Positions 19,169-26,487 of a DNA stretch of 64,000 nucleotides are shown piece by piece. This DNA comes from Ohessyouella blattaphilus (GTDB lineage Bacteria > Bacillota > Clostridia > Lachnospirales > Lachnospiraceae), in NCBI RefSeq assembly GCF_024721265.1, contig NZ_JAMXOC010000016.1:1-64000 (forward strand), given 5' to 3'. The notes beneath the pieces are model-generated. The model made no database searches, was not told the origin of the DNA, and saw only the letters and a program-made list of their open reading frames with translations. A program made the position numbers and the translations under genes. Position 1 is the first letter of the stretch. Each line of letters opens with the position of its first letter.

Positions 19169-20089
19169 ATGCAGCTGTTTGATTTACACTGTGATTCGTT
19201 AGTGAAGTATCTAGAGTATCGTTCAGGTTTTCTTTGTGAGAAGACGCAGTTTTCCCTAAAGAATAAGGATTATTTCAGACGGATGGTGCAGACGATGGCC
19301 GTTTTTGTTCCTGATGATATTCGGGGAGAAAGAGCACTTGAGTATTTTAAGCTTCATCAGAAATACTTAAGCCAACTATTAGAACGGGAAGAGGGATTGG
19401 TTGGCTTTGTTAGCTCTAGCAAGGACATAGTAAGAGTTACAGGGGAGGGTCGCTGCGGAATTTTGCTGGCAGTAGAAAGCGGTGCCGTACTCGCAGGAAA
19501 GCTAGAGAATGTGGATTATTTAGCCCGGATGGGTGTTCGGTTAATGACCTTAGTGTGGAATGGTGAGAATGAGATTGGCTCCGGACACCAGACGGATAAC
19601 GGCTTGAGTGATTTTGGTAGACAGGTGATAAAACGGATGGAAGAGAAAAAGATTATCGTCGATGTCTCTCACTTAAATGACCGAGGATTTGCTGAGGTAT
19701 GTGAAGTGGCGAATAAACCTTTTGTGGCGACTCATTCTAATTTGCGCTCGGTGTGTTCCCATAAGCGAAACTTGACGGAGAAGCAATTTGAGGAAATCGT
19801 GAGACGAGAGGGGTTGGTAGGGATTAATCTGTACGAACGCTTCTTATCTAATCAAGGAAAGGGCACGATTGACCAAATGTATAGGCACGTATCTCGCATG
19901 CTAGAGTTAGGTGGTGAGGATGTGATTGCTTGTGGTAGCGACTTTGACGGAGCTGATGTGAACCCTGAACTTGATTCGCCTGTAAAGTTTGCAACAAGTG
20001 CTGAGTATCTCTTACAAAAAGGGATTTCCCAGAGCGTAGTTAACAAGATGTTTTTTGAGAATGCCCTACGTTTTTTTGCTAGGTGGTAA
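19169..20089 (+). CDS. Peptidase M19 family membrane dipeptidase
   Basis: 306 residues of the renal-dipeptidase family. Zinc ligands appear in order: DLHCD (His7, Asp9), LAVESGAVL (Glu near 100), DVSHLND (His near 166) and ATHSN (His near 188), then ACGSDFDGADVNP. Bacterial members are cytosolic despite the family name and cleave dipeptides including D-containing ones. It separates smpB from ssrA and has its own weak GGGGG-type ribosome-binding site. The natural substrate cannot be read from the sequence. Confidence 0.9.
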   Translation: MQLFDLHCDSLVKYLEYRSGFLCEKTQFSLKNKDYFRRMVQTMAVFVPDDIRGERALEYFKLHQKYLSQLLEREEGLVGFVSSSKDIVRVTGEGRCGILLAVESGAVLAGKLENVDYLARMGVRLMTLVWNGENEIGSGHQTDNGLSDFGRQVIKRMEEKKIIVDVSHLNDRGFAEVCEVANKPFVATHSNLRSVCSHKRNLTEKQFEEIVRREGLVGINLYERFLSNQGKGTIDQMYRHVSRMLELGGEDVIACGSDFDGADVNPELDSPVKFATSAEYLLQKGISQSVVNKMFFENALRFFARW

Positions 20090-20090
20090 A

Positions 20091-20131
20091 ACTCGGCGGT
20101 TACACCAGAATTTATGGTGTAACCGCCGAGT
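20091..20131. terminator. Bidirectional terminator between the dipeptidase and VIT genes
   Basis: A perfect 16-bp inverted repeat (20091-20106 with 20116-20131) flanked by TTT on the + side and TTTT on the minus side, placed between convergent genes. Confidence 0.92.
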
Positions 20132-20134
20132 TTA

Positions 20135-21019
20135 TTAAGCGTCGATTCCCAGGAGGTTTTTAGCCAGGATACCGATGACAAAGGATAGGAGCGCCACTGA
20201 CATCGAGATAATGGCCATTTCACCAAATCTTCGGAGGAAAGGCTCGTCCTTGACTACGGATAAATAATAGTTAAAGAAAAGGATGATGAAGATAACGGTT
20301 GCAAGCATGATTACAAAAGCAACGGCATACAAGTGAGCAGGCAGTAGCAAATAAGGAAGTACTAATAGGGCTACCGTTACCAAATAGGCGATGCCGGTAT
20401 AAAGGCTTGATTTAAGAGCATTTTTATTGCCGTCAGCACGCTCGGCTAGATAGTTTGAAGCAGCCATGGAAAGAGTAGCAGAGATGCCGGTAATAATGCC
20501 GGTCATCGCCACCATCTTAGTGTTGGCGAGAGCAAAGGTTACCCCAGCGATAGCGCCGGTAAGCTCAACGAGAGCGTCGTTAAGTCCAAGAACCATTGCC
20601 CCTACATAATGGAGACGCTCTTCATCTAGCATCTTAAAAAGCGCTTCTTCATGTTGCTCTTCTTCTTCGGCCATACGAGCAGCGAGAGGAATTTTCTGGG
20701 CCAGCTCGTTATAGCTAGCGGCACCCTTTTCTTCGCTTTTAGCCATTTGTTTGAGAACAAAGGTGAAGCCAAAGATGTATGAAAGCAGCTTCATAAAAAA
20801 GATAAAGAAGCCTCTAGGCTTAACGTCTTCCCCGGTTATTTCTTTCCAGGTTTTTGCGTGCTTTGTTTCTTCTTCACCCATAGTTTTTAAAACTTTTTTG
20901 TTTTCCGGATTTTTTTCTCGCTTAGCGAGAAAATCATAGATGATAGCACCTTCTACTTCATCTACTTGTGACTTATAGACTGCGGCCAGTAGTTCGGCAC
21001 TGAGTTCGGATCTTTTCAT
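20135..21019 (-). CDS. Ferritin-like/VIT1 fusion, probable iron or manganese transporter
   Basis: 294 residues from the ATG at 21019 (GGAGG eight bases upstream). The N-terminal about 140 residues look like a rubrerythrin-type four-helix di-iron domain: KSQVDEVEGAIIYDFLA, EEETKHAKTW and AEEEEQHEEALF contain the spaced Glu/His ligands. The C-terminal half is a VIT1/CCC1-type domain with about five membrane helices, beginning VLGLNDALVELTGAIAG. The arrangement resembles MbfA-type ferritin-VIT exporters, so export of iron or manganese is the likely role, but direction and metal are inference. Monocistronic between two terminators. Confidence 0.85.
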   Translation of the reverse strand: MKRSELSAELLAAVYKSQVDEVEGAIIYDFLAKREKNPENKKVLKTMGEEETKHAKTWKEITGEDVKPRGFFIFFMKLLSYIFGFTFVLKQMAKSEEKGAASYNELAQKIPLAARMAEEEEQHEEALFKMLDEERLHYVGAMVLGLNDALVELTGAIAGVTFALANTKMVAMTGIITGISATLSMAASNYLAERADGNKNALKSSLYTGIAYLVTVALLVLPYLLLPAHLYAVAFVIMLATVIFIILFFNYYLSVVKDEPFLRRFGEMAIISMSVALLSFVIGILAKNLLGIDA

Positions 21020-21062
21020 AAATAGTCCTCCAATCATTCTTAGTGTATAAGTATTGTACTAG

Positions 21063-21096
21063 CAAAAAGCGAGCCTGGCAACTACTGCCAGGCTCG
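21063..21096 (-). terminator. Terminator of hsp20
   Basis: CGAGCCTGGCA/TGCCAGGCTCG is an 11-bp perfect stem with a five-base loop. On the minus strand it is followed by CTTTTTGC, placing it just after the hsp20 stop. Confidence 0.85.
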
Positions 21097-21128
21097 TATT
21101 AGAAAGGAGAACTTAAACATGTTCAAAA

Positions 21129-21554
21129 CTATTTGATTTCAATCAACTTTGCTTTTTCTTCTATTTTCTCTTTATCTTTAGGAAATTCTATCTTTAATAC
21201 TCCGTCCTCGAAATTAGCCTTTACATCTTCCTGAGTGATCGCATCACCTACATAGAAGCTCCGGCGGCTAGAACCAGTGTAACGCTCTTTGCGAAGAATC
21301 TTGCCTTCTTCGTCTTTTTCTACCTTTTCTTCCTTAGAACCGGCGGAAATAGTTAAGTAGCCATCTTTAATCTCGGCCTTTACATCTTCTTTCTTATATC
21401 CAGGTAGCTCCACCTCAAGCATGTAATTGCCGTTCTTTTCTTTCACGTCTGTCTTCATTACATGGGATTCGGCATTGCTATATGCTCCGTTAAAAAATGG
21501 GCTTCTAAACATCTCATCGAAAAAATTATTATAACTTCTGTTTGCTAATAACAT
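21129..21554 (-). CDS. Hsp20/alpha-crystallin small heat-shock protein
   Basis: About 141 residues. Three ATG codons in a row (21560, 21557, 21554) follow AGGAGG; the first is only two bases away, so the second or third is more likely and I use 21554. After an Asn/Phe-rich N-terminus comes an alpha-crystallin domain (about 32-135) with VELPGYKKEDVKAEI, DGYLTIS and the GVLKIEFP strand, then a short C-terminal tail with IEIK. It is a holdase that keeps unfolding proteins soluble. The promoter overlaps a CIRCE operator, so HrcA repression is expected. Confidence 0.93.
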   Translation of the reverse strand: MLLANRSYNNFFDEMFRSPFFNGAYSNAESHVMKTDVKEKNGNYMLEVELPGYKKEDVKAEIKDGYLTISAGSKEEKVEKDEEGKILRKERYTGSSRRSFYVGDAITQEDVKANFEDGVLKIEFPKDKEKIEEKAKLIEIK

Positions 21555-21611
21555 CATCATTACCTCCTATAATCATTACCAAAATATTTAACTCTTTGTT
21601 GCTATACATGT

Positions 21612-21640
21612 AATATAACACGCGTTGTTAGCACTGTCAA
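21612..21640 (-). promoter_or_regulatory. hsp20 promoter
   Basis: Read on the minus strand: TTGACA (+ coordinates 21635-21640) and TATATT (21612-21617) with a 17-base spacer. The -35 box lies inside the CIRCE element. Confidence 0.85.
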
Positions 21641-21654
21641 GTGGTGAGTGCTAA
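21628..21654. promoter_or_regulatory. CIRCE operator (HrcA-binding site)
   Basis: TTAGCACTG-N9-GAGTGCTAA, one base off the canonical TTAGCACTC-N9-GAGTGCTAA. It covers the hsp20 -35 box, a good position for repression by HrcA, whose gene is not in this window. Confidence 0.92.
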
Positions 21655-21677
21655 TTTTTTTAAAAAAAGTTTAAACC

Positions 21678-21706
21678 TTGACTTTTACTGGGAAAAAGGC
21701 AATAAT
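21678..21706 (+). promoter_or_regulatory. ssrA promoter
   Basis: TTGACT (21678-21683) and AATAAT (21701-21706) with a 17-base spacer, followed after about 20 bases by the mature tmRNA 5' end. It is divergent from the hsp20 promoter. Confidence 0.65.
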
Positions 21707-21728
21707 AGGTATGCACAGATAAGCTTTA

Positions 21729-22073
21729 GGGCTTGTACTGGTTTCGACGGGGATTCAGAAGTTTGAGAAGCCATCCGTAGTGGGGCACTACGTTAAAAGT
21801 TCCAACAAAATTTAAACGCAGACGAAAATTTAGCGTACGCAGCCTAGTTAGGCTGTAGTCGCCCTAAGGTATTCCGCAGCCTTAGACGCGGCTTCAAATG
21901 AAGCGGAGCACTTTGTACCCAAAGCTTTGCGGGTATAAAAGAACTTATGAAGCTACCGACGCCACGAACCTGTCATTAGGTGCTTGGTCGGGGGAATCTT
22001 AAAATAATGACTGTGATGGGAGATGCTTGAAGGGAAGAGTTTTCGGACGCGGGTTCAACTCCCGCCAGGTCCA
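21729..22073 (+). ncRNA. ssrA: Transfer-messenger RNA (tmRNA)
   Basis: About 345 bases. The 5' end GGGCTTG pairs with CAGGTCC near the 3' end as a 7-bp acceptor stem. GGTTTCGACGGGG near the start and CGGGTTCAACTCCCG (T-arm) near the end are diagnostic. The tag frame reads GCA GAC GAA AAT TTA GCG TAC GCA GCC TAG at 21818-21847, giving ADENLAYAA; an upstream AAC could add Asn if it is the resume codon. The bases after the discriminator A are CTA, so CCA is probably added after transcription. It rescues stalled ribosomes with SmpB. Confidence 0.95.
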
Positions 22074-22078
22074 CTAAC

Positions 22079-22126
22079 AAAAGAAGCTACAAACATGGTT
22101 TTTACCGTGTTTGTAGCTTCTTTTGG
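22079..22126. terminator. Terminator after ssrA (probably bidirectional)
   Basis: A 17-bp perfect stem (22079-22095 with 22108-22124) with TTTT at the end of the right arm and AAAA at the start of the left arm. It lies between ssrA and a convergent dehydrogenase gene. Confidence 0.85.
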
Positions 22127-22142
22127 TTTGTAAACAGTTGAT

Positions 22143-23321
22143 TTAATTCTCTTCGATTTCAGGAACTTCAACCCAAGAACGAGTGCGAGCGGAGGTCAAA
22201 ATAGCATCAGAAATCAGTTCTATTGCATATCCGTCTCGGAAATTAGGCGATGTTTCGCCGCTTTCGGCAATTGCTTTAAAAAAGTCGTAAGTTTCTACAA
22301 TTTTTGTCTCGGTATAGCCGATTCCTAAAGCGGGAATCGGCCAGAGTCCGTCGCCATAAGGATGGTTAGGACCGGTGTATACGGTGCGGAATCCACGACG
22401 ATCGGATTTGTCATCAGCAAAGCATACTTGAAGCTCGTCGCGGCGTTCATAGTTGAAATATACAGAACCTTTCGTGCCGTGGATTTCGAAGGTGATATAG
22501 TTGTTTCGTCCCCAAGCGTTTCGGGTAGCTTCGATGCTACCAAAAGCTCCGTTTTTGCACTCGATCATAAAAATACACTGGTCGTCAACATCCACGGGTT
22601 TGCGAGGAGTAGTATTGTCTGCTTTCACATTTCCCAAACTATCTATTCCGGCGTTTTGAATGGGCCGATCTTTGATATATGTGGCTGTGCGAGCGTTAAC
22701 TCTAGCAAAATCACCAACAAGGAAGCGTAACATGTCAACAACGTGAGTACCGATATCTCCGAGCGCGCCGCTGCCACAGATATCCTTTTGGAAGCGCCAT
22801 GACAGTGGCGAAGAAGGATCGGCAGACCAATCTTGGAGATAGGTGCCACGAAAGTCAAGAATATCGCCAAGAGCGCCTTCATCGATGTATTTTTTCGCTA
22901 ATTGAACGGCGGGCGTACGACGGTAGTTAAAAGCAACCATGGTGGTTACTTTGTTGTCGCGAGCAGCGATATACATATCCTTTGCTTCGCTTGGAGTAAG
23001 TGATAGCGGTTTCTCGCAAAGGATGTGTTTTCCGGCTTTTGCAGCAGCAATAGCGATTTCGGCATGTGTATTATTGGGGGTGCAGATATCGACAACGTCG
23101 ATGTTTGGATCGTTTACGATATCTTGCCAATTGGTGGTGTAAGTCTCGAAGGCAAATTTTTCCTTTGCCTCTTTTGCAAGGGTTTCATTAACATCAGCGA
23201 TAATCTTTTTAACAGGTATTGCGGGAGCGGGCCAAAAAAACATAGGCATTCCCGCGTAAGCTATGGAGTGCGCTTTAGCCATAAAGCCGGCACCAACCAT
23301 TCCAATATTCATTTTTTCCAT
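22143..23321 (-). CDS. Gfo/Idh/MocA-family sugar dehydrogenase (paralogue 1)
   Basis: 392 residues. An N-terminal Rossmann fold (GMVGAGFMAKAH at 8-18) binds NAD(P); CEKP with Lys104 and GDIGTHVVD with Asp189 and His193 are the catalytic residues usual for this family. The segment MPMFFWPAPAIPV (25-37) and TYLQDWSADPSSPLSWRF mark a subgroup that, from memory, includes levoglucosan dehydrogenase; this needs a database check. It oxidises or reduces a sugar or cyclitol hydroxyl. Second gene of a minus-strand pair, 11 bases after the isomerase-like gene, with AGGAGG before the ATG. It is clearly similar along its whole length to the gene at 28954-30129. Confidence 0.87.
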   Translation of the reverse strand: MEKMNIGMVGAGFMAKAHSIAYAGMPMFFWPAPAIPVKKIIADVNETLAKEAKEKFAFETYTTNWQDIVNDPNIDVVDICTPNNTHAEIAIAAAKAGKHILCEKPLSLTPSEAKDMYIAARDNKVTTMVAFNYRRTPAVQLAKKYIDEGALGDILDFRGTYLQDWSADPSSPLSWRFQKDICGSGALGDIGTHVVDMLRFLVGDFARVNARTATYIKDRPIQNAGIDSLGNVKADNTTPRKPVDVDDQCIFMIECKNGAFGSIEATRNAWGRNNYITFEIHGTKGSVYFNYERRDELQVCFADDKSDRRGFRTVYTGPNHPYGDGLWPIPALGIGYTETKIVETYDFFKAIAESGETSPNFRDGYAIELISDAILTSARTRSWVEVPEIEEN

Positions 23322-23332
23322 AATGTATCCTC

Positions 23333-24247
23333 CTAGATTACAAATTGTCTCATATAGTTGTATGAAAGGTTTAAAGAGTCTAAAACCTTTTGGTGAGTAG
23401 TTTCAAAAGCTTTGTCTTCGATTTCGATACAGGTGTAGCTGTCATAACCGATATCGGTTAACGCAGAGACATACTTTCCCCAATCCACATCCCCGAGTCC
23501 AGGTAGCTTCGGCGACATAAATTCTAAAGGATATGCCAAGGAACCGACATCGTTTAACCGATCTTGATAAACCTTGATATCTTTGTAGTGGACGTGAAAA
23601 ATCTTATCTTTAAATTCGTAAAGAGGCTTGATGTAATCGATATTTTGCCATACAAAGTGCGATGGATCGTAATTGAGACCGAAGTTTGGGCTAGGAACGA
23701 GTTCAAACGCTTTGCGCCATATTGCTGGTGTAGACATGAGGTTTTGTCCGCCAGGCCATTGATCGGGGCCGAATAGCATCGGGCAATTTTCAATAGCGAT
23801 TCTAACGTTTTGATTCTCTGCTAGCTTGATTAGAGGTGTCCATATTTCTTTAAAAATCTCCAGGTTTCTTTCAATGGTCAAATTTTGGACGCGGCCAATA
23901 AAGGTGGTTATCGTGTCGACGCCTAGTTTAGGGGCAGCCATAATCATGGCCTCAAGGTGCTTGACGGCCTTGGCGCGTTCGGTCATATCATCGGTTATGG
24001 TGTTTGGATAGTAGGCAAGTGCAGAAATTTCCACTTCTTTTTTCTGACAGTAAGCTTTTATATCGGAAATGTACTCCGGAGTAAGTTCAGAAATATCTAT
24101 ATGAGTAACTCCAGCGTAGCGCCTAGTTGCTTTTTCCTTTGGCCAACAAGCGACCTCTACACATTCGTATCCGATTGAGGACGCAGTATCGATTACTTCT
24201 TTGAATGAACAAGTATCTAAAATAGAACTGATAAAACCTAATTTCAT
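23333..24247 (-). CDS. Xylose-isomerase-like TIM-barrel enzyme (sugar isomerase/epimerase family)
   Basis: 304 residues of the AP endonuclease 2/xylose-isomerase-like family. Metal-ligand segments typical of the barrel are IAIENCPM (Glu), LNYDPSHFVW (Asp, His), HVHYKD (His) and CIEIED (Glu). Relatives isomerise, epimerise, dehydrate or cleave keto-sugars and inosose (IolE, IolI, DgpC, LgdB types), and the substrate cannot be fixed from sequence. First gene of the minus-strand pair, with AAAGGAG before its ATG and a promoter with LacI-type operator directly upstream. Confidence 0.82.
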   Translation of the reverse strand: MKLGFISSILDTCSFKEVIDTASSIGYECVEVACWPKEKATRRYAGVTHIDISELTPEYISDIKAYCQKKEVEISALAYYPNTITDDMTERAKAVKHLEAMIMAAPKLGVDTITTFIGRVQNLTIERNLEIFKEIWTPLIKLAENQNVRIAIENCPMLFGPDQWPGGQNLMSTPAIWRKAFELVPSPNFGLNYDPSHFVWQNIDYIKPLYEFKDKIFHVHYKDIKVYQDRLNDVGSLAYPLEFMSPKLPGLGDVDWGKYVSALTDIGYDSYTCIEIEDKAFETTHQKVLDSLNLSYNYMRQFVI

Positions 24248-24279
24248 TATAAACTCCTTTCGATAAAATAATTGTATTT

Positions 24280-24291
24280 ATTTGCGCAAAT
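24280..24291. promoter_or_regulatory. LacI-type operator of the minus-strand pair
   Basis: ATTTGCGCAAAT, a perfect 12-bp palindrome, at about +9 to +20 of the minus-strand transcript. It has the central CG typical of LacI-family operators and recurs at 24440 and, with small changes, at 24424 and 30198. Confidence 0.8.
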
Positions 24292-24305
24292 TTTTATCTG
24301 ATTTA

Positions 24306-24334
24306 ATTATGAAACAAAAAATACGAAAAGTCAA
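24306..24334 (-). promoter_or_regulatory. Promoter of the minus-strand sugar genes
   Basis: On the minus strand: TTGACT (+ coordinates 24329-24334), 17-base spacer, CATAAT (24306-24311). Confidence 0.75.
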
Positions 24335-24343
24335 CACAGATTA

Positions 24344-24353
24344 TTTGTGCAAA
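24344..24353. promoter_or_regulatory. Possible auxiliary operator
   Basis: TTTGTGCAAA differs by one base from the TTTGCGCAAA core. It lies upstream of the minus-strand -35 box, between the two divergent promoters. A second site could support looping. Confidence 0.4.
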
Positions 24354-24396
24354 ATGCTACAAAAACGCTAGAATTAGCCCTAATGGTTAAAAAGTA

Positions 24397-24425
24397 TTGA
24401 CAAACAAAGAAAAACAAGGTATGAT
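24397..24425 (+). promoter_or_regulatory. Promoter of the plus-strand sugar operon
   Basis: TTGACA (24397-24402), 17-base spacer, TATGAT (24420-24425), back to back with the minus-strand promoter. Confidence 0.85.
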
Positions 24426-24451
24426 TTACGCAAATAAAAATTTGCGCAAAT
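24424..24451. promoter_or_regulatory. Tandem LacI-type operators of the plus-strand sugar operon
   Basis: ATTTACGCAAAT (24424-24435) and ATTTGCGCAAAT (24440-24451), centres 16 bases apart. The first overlaps the -10 box and start site; the second is at about +9 to +20, the same relative position as the operator of the divergent gene. Repression by the cluster's LacI protein is expected. Confidence 0.8.
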
Positions 24452-24481
24452 TAAAGAAAAAGAAAGGAAAGTTACAAAGAT

Positions 24482-25294
24482 ATGAGACTGGGATATATGA
24501 CGAATGCGTTTGGTCCTCTAGTAGGAGATGGCGCTGGTGTAACTAGTGTAAAGGATATCCGCTATTTAACAATGGGGGATGACGAACAGATTCTAAAGCA
24601 GATTACGGAAGTTGGATTTAAAAGTATCGAGGTTTTAGAAGGAAATTTAACTAAATATAGTGGAGATCTTGCAGTTTTAAAAGATATGTTAAAGAAGTAC
24701 GATGCAGAATTGATGAGTGTGTGTGTAGGAGCTAATTTCATCTATAAAGATGCTCTCGAGGATGAAATGTATCATATGGAAGCTGTGGCAAAAGCGGCAA
24801 AAGAAGTAGGTGCTACCTATATCGCTTTATGTGGTGGGGCTATTCGCGGCAAAGGAATCCAAGATGGAGATTACAAGTTGTTAGGTGAAGGACTTGATGA
24901 GGCGCGAAAGGTGTTTGACGCTTATGGTCTTGAGGCGAGTTACCACCCGCATTTAGGATCGATGGCGGAAAGCCCAGATCAAATCGATAAATTATTTGCT
25001 GTTACCGATATTGCAATTTGCCCGGATCTTGCTCATCTTGCGGCTGGCGGTGGGAATCCTTTAGAAATAGTGAAGAAATACTATGATCGCATTTCTTTCA
25101 TGCATTTGAAGGATCTTGATGACAATGGCTTTGCTCCTTTGGGAACGGGACGTATCGATATTGTAAGTATCTTGGACTATTTAAAAGAAAAAGGCTATAA
25201 GGGCGATTATCTGGTGGAGATAGATGGCTACGCAGGTGATCCGCTAGAAGCGTGTCGGGTTTCTTATGATTTCTTAAAAGGAAAATTATTTTAA
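24482..25294 (+). CDS. Xylose-isomerase-like TIM-barrel enzyme 2
   Basis: 270 residues, same superfamily as the gene at 23333 but clearly different in sequence. Metal-ligand segments: SIEVLEGN, ASYHPHLGS, ICPDLAHLAAGGG (Asp, His), SFMHLKD (His) and YLVEIDGYAG (Glu). The family includes inosose dehydratase and keto-sugar eliminases or hydratases. First gene of the five-gene sugar operon, 26 bases before the binding-protein gene. Two barrel enzymes and two dehydrogenases in one regulon suggest consecutive steps on a keto-sugar; the exact reaction is inference. Confidence 0.82.
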   Translation: MRLGYMTNAFGPLVGDGAGVTSVKDIRYLTMGDDEQILKQITEVGFKSIEVLEGNLTKYSGDLAVLKDMLKKYDAELMSVCVGANFIYKDALEDEMYHMEAVAKAAKEVGATYIALCGGAIRGKGIQDGDYKLLGEGLDEARKVFDAYGLEASYHPHLGSMAESPDQIDKLFAVTDIAICPDLAHLAAGGGNPLEIVKKYYDRISFMHLKDLDDNGFAPLGTGRIDIVSILDYLKEKGYKGDYLVEIDGYAGDPLEACRVSYDFLKGKLF

Positions 25295-25320
25295 TTCAAA
25301 GTGAAAGTGAGGAGAAAAGT

Positions 25321-26466
25321 ATGAAAAAGCGAGTGGTAGCAAGTTTGATGTGTGTGGTTTTAATGATGTCGTTATTAATTGGCTGTGGTCAAAATTCGGA
25401 CTCATCTGATGATGCAGGGAAAGAAAGTCCGCAGACAGAGACGGCATCGTCGAGTAAGGCAAGTACAGGGGAGATTCTATCTACTAGTCCTAATGGAGAA
25501 GTGGCCACACCGGCATCAGAGTTAGAGTTAACAGAAGAAGAGAAGGCTCAGGTAAGAGAAGGGAACTACACAGCAGCGGTTGCGCTTCATTATGGTGGTA
25601 ATGACTGGTCAACATCTCAGGTGAAAGGGTTAACGGATACTTTTGCTGAACTAGGGATAAAGATTGTGGCCACAACGGATGCAAACTTTTCAGCAGAGCA
25701 GCAGGTGTCTGATATCGAAACGATTATGGCGAAGAAACCGGACATTTTAGTTAGTTTACCGACGGATGCAACTGCGACTGCCGACGCATACAAGAAGGCG
25801 GCAGAGTCAGGTATCAAAATTGTGTTCATGGATAACATTGCAAAGGGAATGAAAGCTGGTTCAGATTATGTGAGCTGCGTTTCGGCGGACAATTACGGAA
25901 ATGGATTAATTGCCGCAGATTTGATTGGTGAAAAGTTAGGTGGCAAAGGAAAAGTAGGTGTTATTTACTATGAAGCAGACTACTTTGTGACTAATCAACG
26001 CTTAGAAGCTTTTGAAGCGCAAATGGCAGAGCAGTATCCTGATATTGAAATTGTTTCTAAATTAGGTTTTACGGATGAAAATGGGTGTGCGGAAATTGCT
26101 GATGCTATGTTGACGCAGAACCCTAACATTGAAGCTATTTTTGCACACTGGGATATTCCGGCTGAAGGAGTGCTGTCAGCTTTAAGAGCAGCAGGGCGTG
26201 AAGATGTATATCTAAGCACTATAGATTTAGGAAACAATATTGCAAAAGAGATTGCTGAAGGTAATGTTTTGGGTGTTGGTGCACAACTTCCGTACGACCA
26301 AGGTGTTGCCGAGGCTACGCTAGCAGCATACGCCCTGTTAGGGAAAGAAACGCCTCCATACGTGGCAGTTGCGGCAAAACGGGTAGAGAAAAGCAATATT
26401 TTAGAAGGGTATACGGATGTTTTTCATGTAGAGGCACCGGACTGGCTTAAAGACGCAGCAAAATAG
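25321..26466 (+). CDS. Sugar ABC transporter substrate-binding lipoprotein
   Basis: 381 residues. The signal LLIGCG (Cys22) gives a lipid anchor, followed by a Ser/Thr-rich linker to about residue 55. The rest is a type I periplasmic-binding (ribose/galactose-type) fold: ALHYGGNDW, TTDANFSAEQQVSDIE, PDILVSLPTDA, DYVSCVSADNYGNG, and near the C-terminus PYDQGVAEATLAAYALLGKE. It captures the sugar outside the cell for the ATPase and permease encoded next. It is strikingly similar to the C-terminal half of the LacI-family regulator at 30287-32341. Confidence 0.92.
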   Translation: MKKRVVASLMCVVLMMSLLIGCGQNSDSSDDAGKESPQTETASSSKASTGEILSTSPNGEVATPASELELTEEEKAQVREGNYTAAVALHYGGNDWSTSQVKGLTDTFAELGIKIVATTDANFSAEQQVSDIETIMAKKPDILVSLPTDATATADAYKKAAESGIKIVFMDNIAKGMKAGSDYVSCVSADNYGNGLIAADLIGEKLGGKGKVGVIYYEADYFVTNQRLEAFEAQMAEQYPDIEIVSKLGFTDENGCAEIADAMLTQNPNIEAIFAHWDIPAEGVLSALRAAGREDVYLSTIDLGNNIAKEIAEGNVLGVGAQLPYDQGVAEATLAAYALLGKETPPYVAVAAKRVEKSNILEGYTDVFHVEAPDWLKDAAK

Positions 26467-26487
26467 AAATGAGAAGCGGAGATAGAT

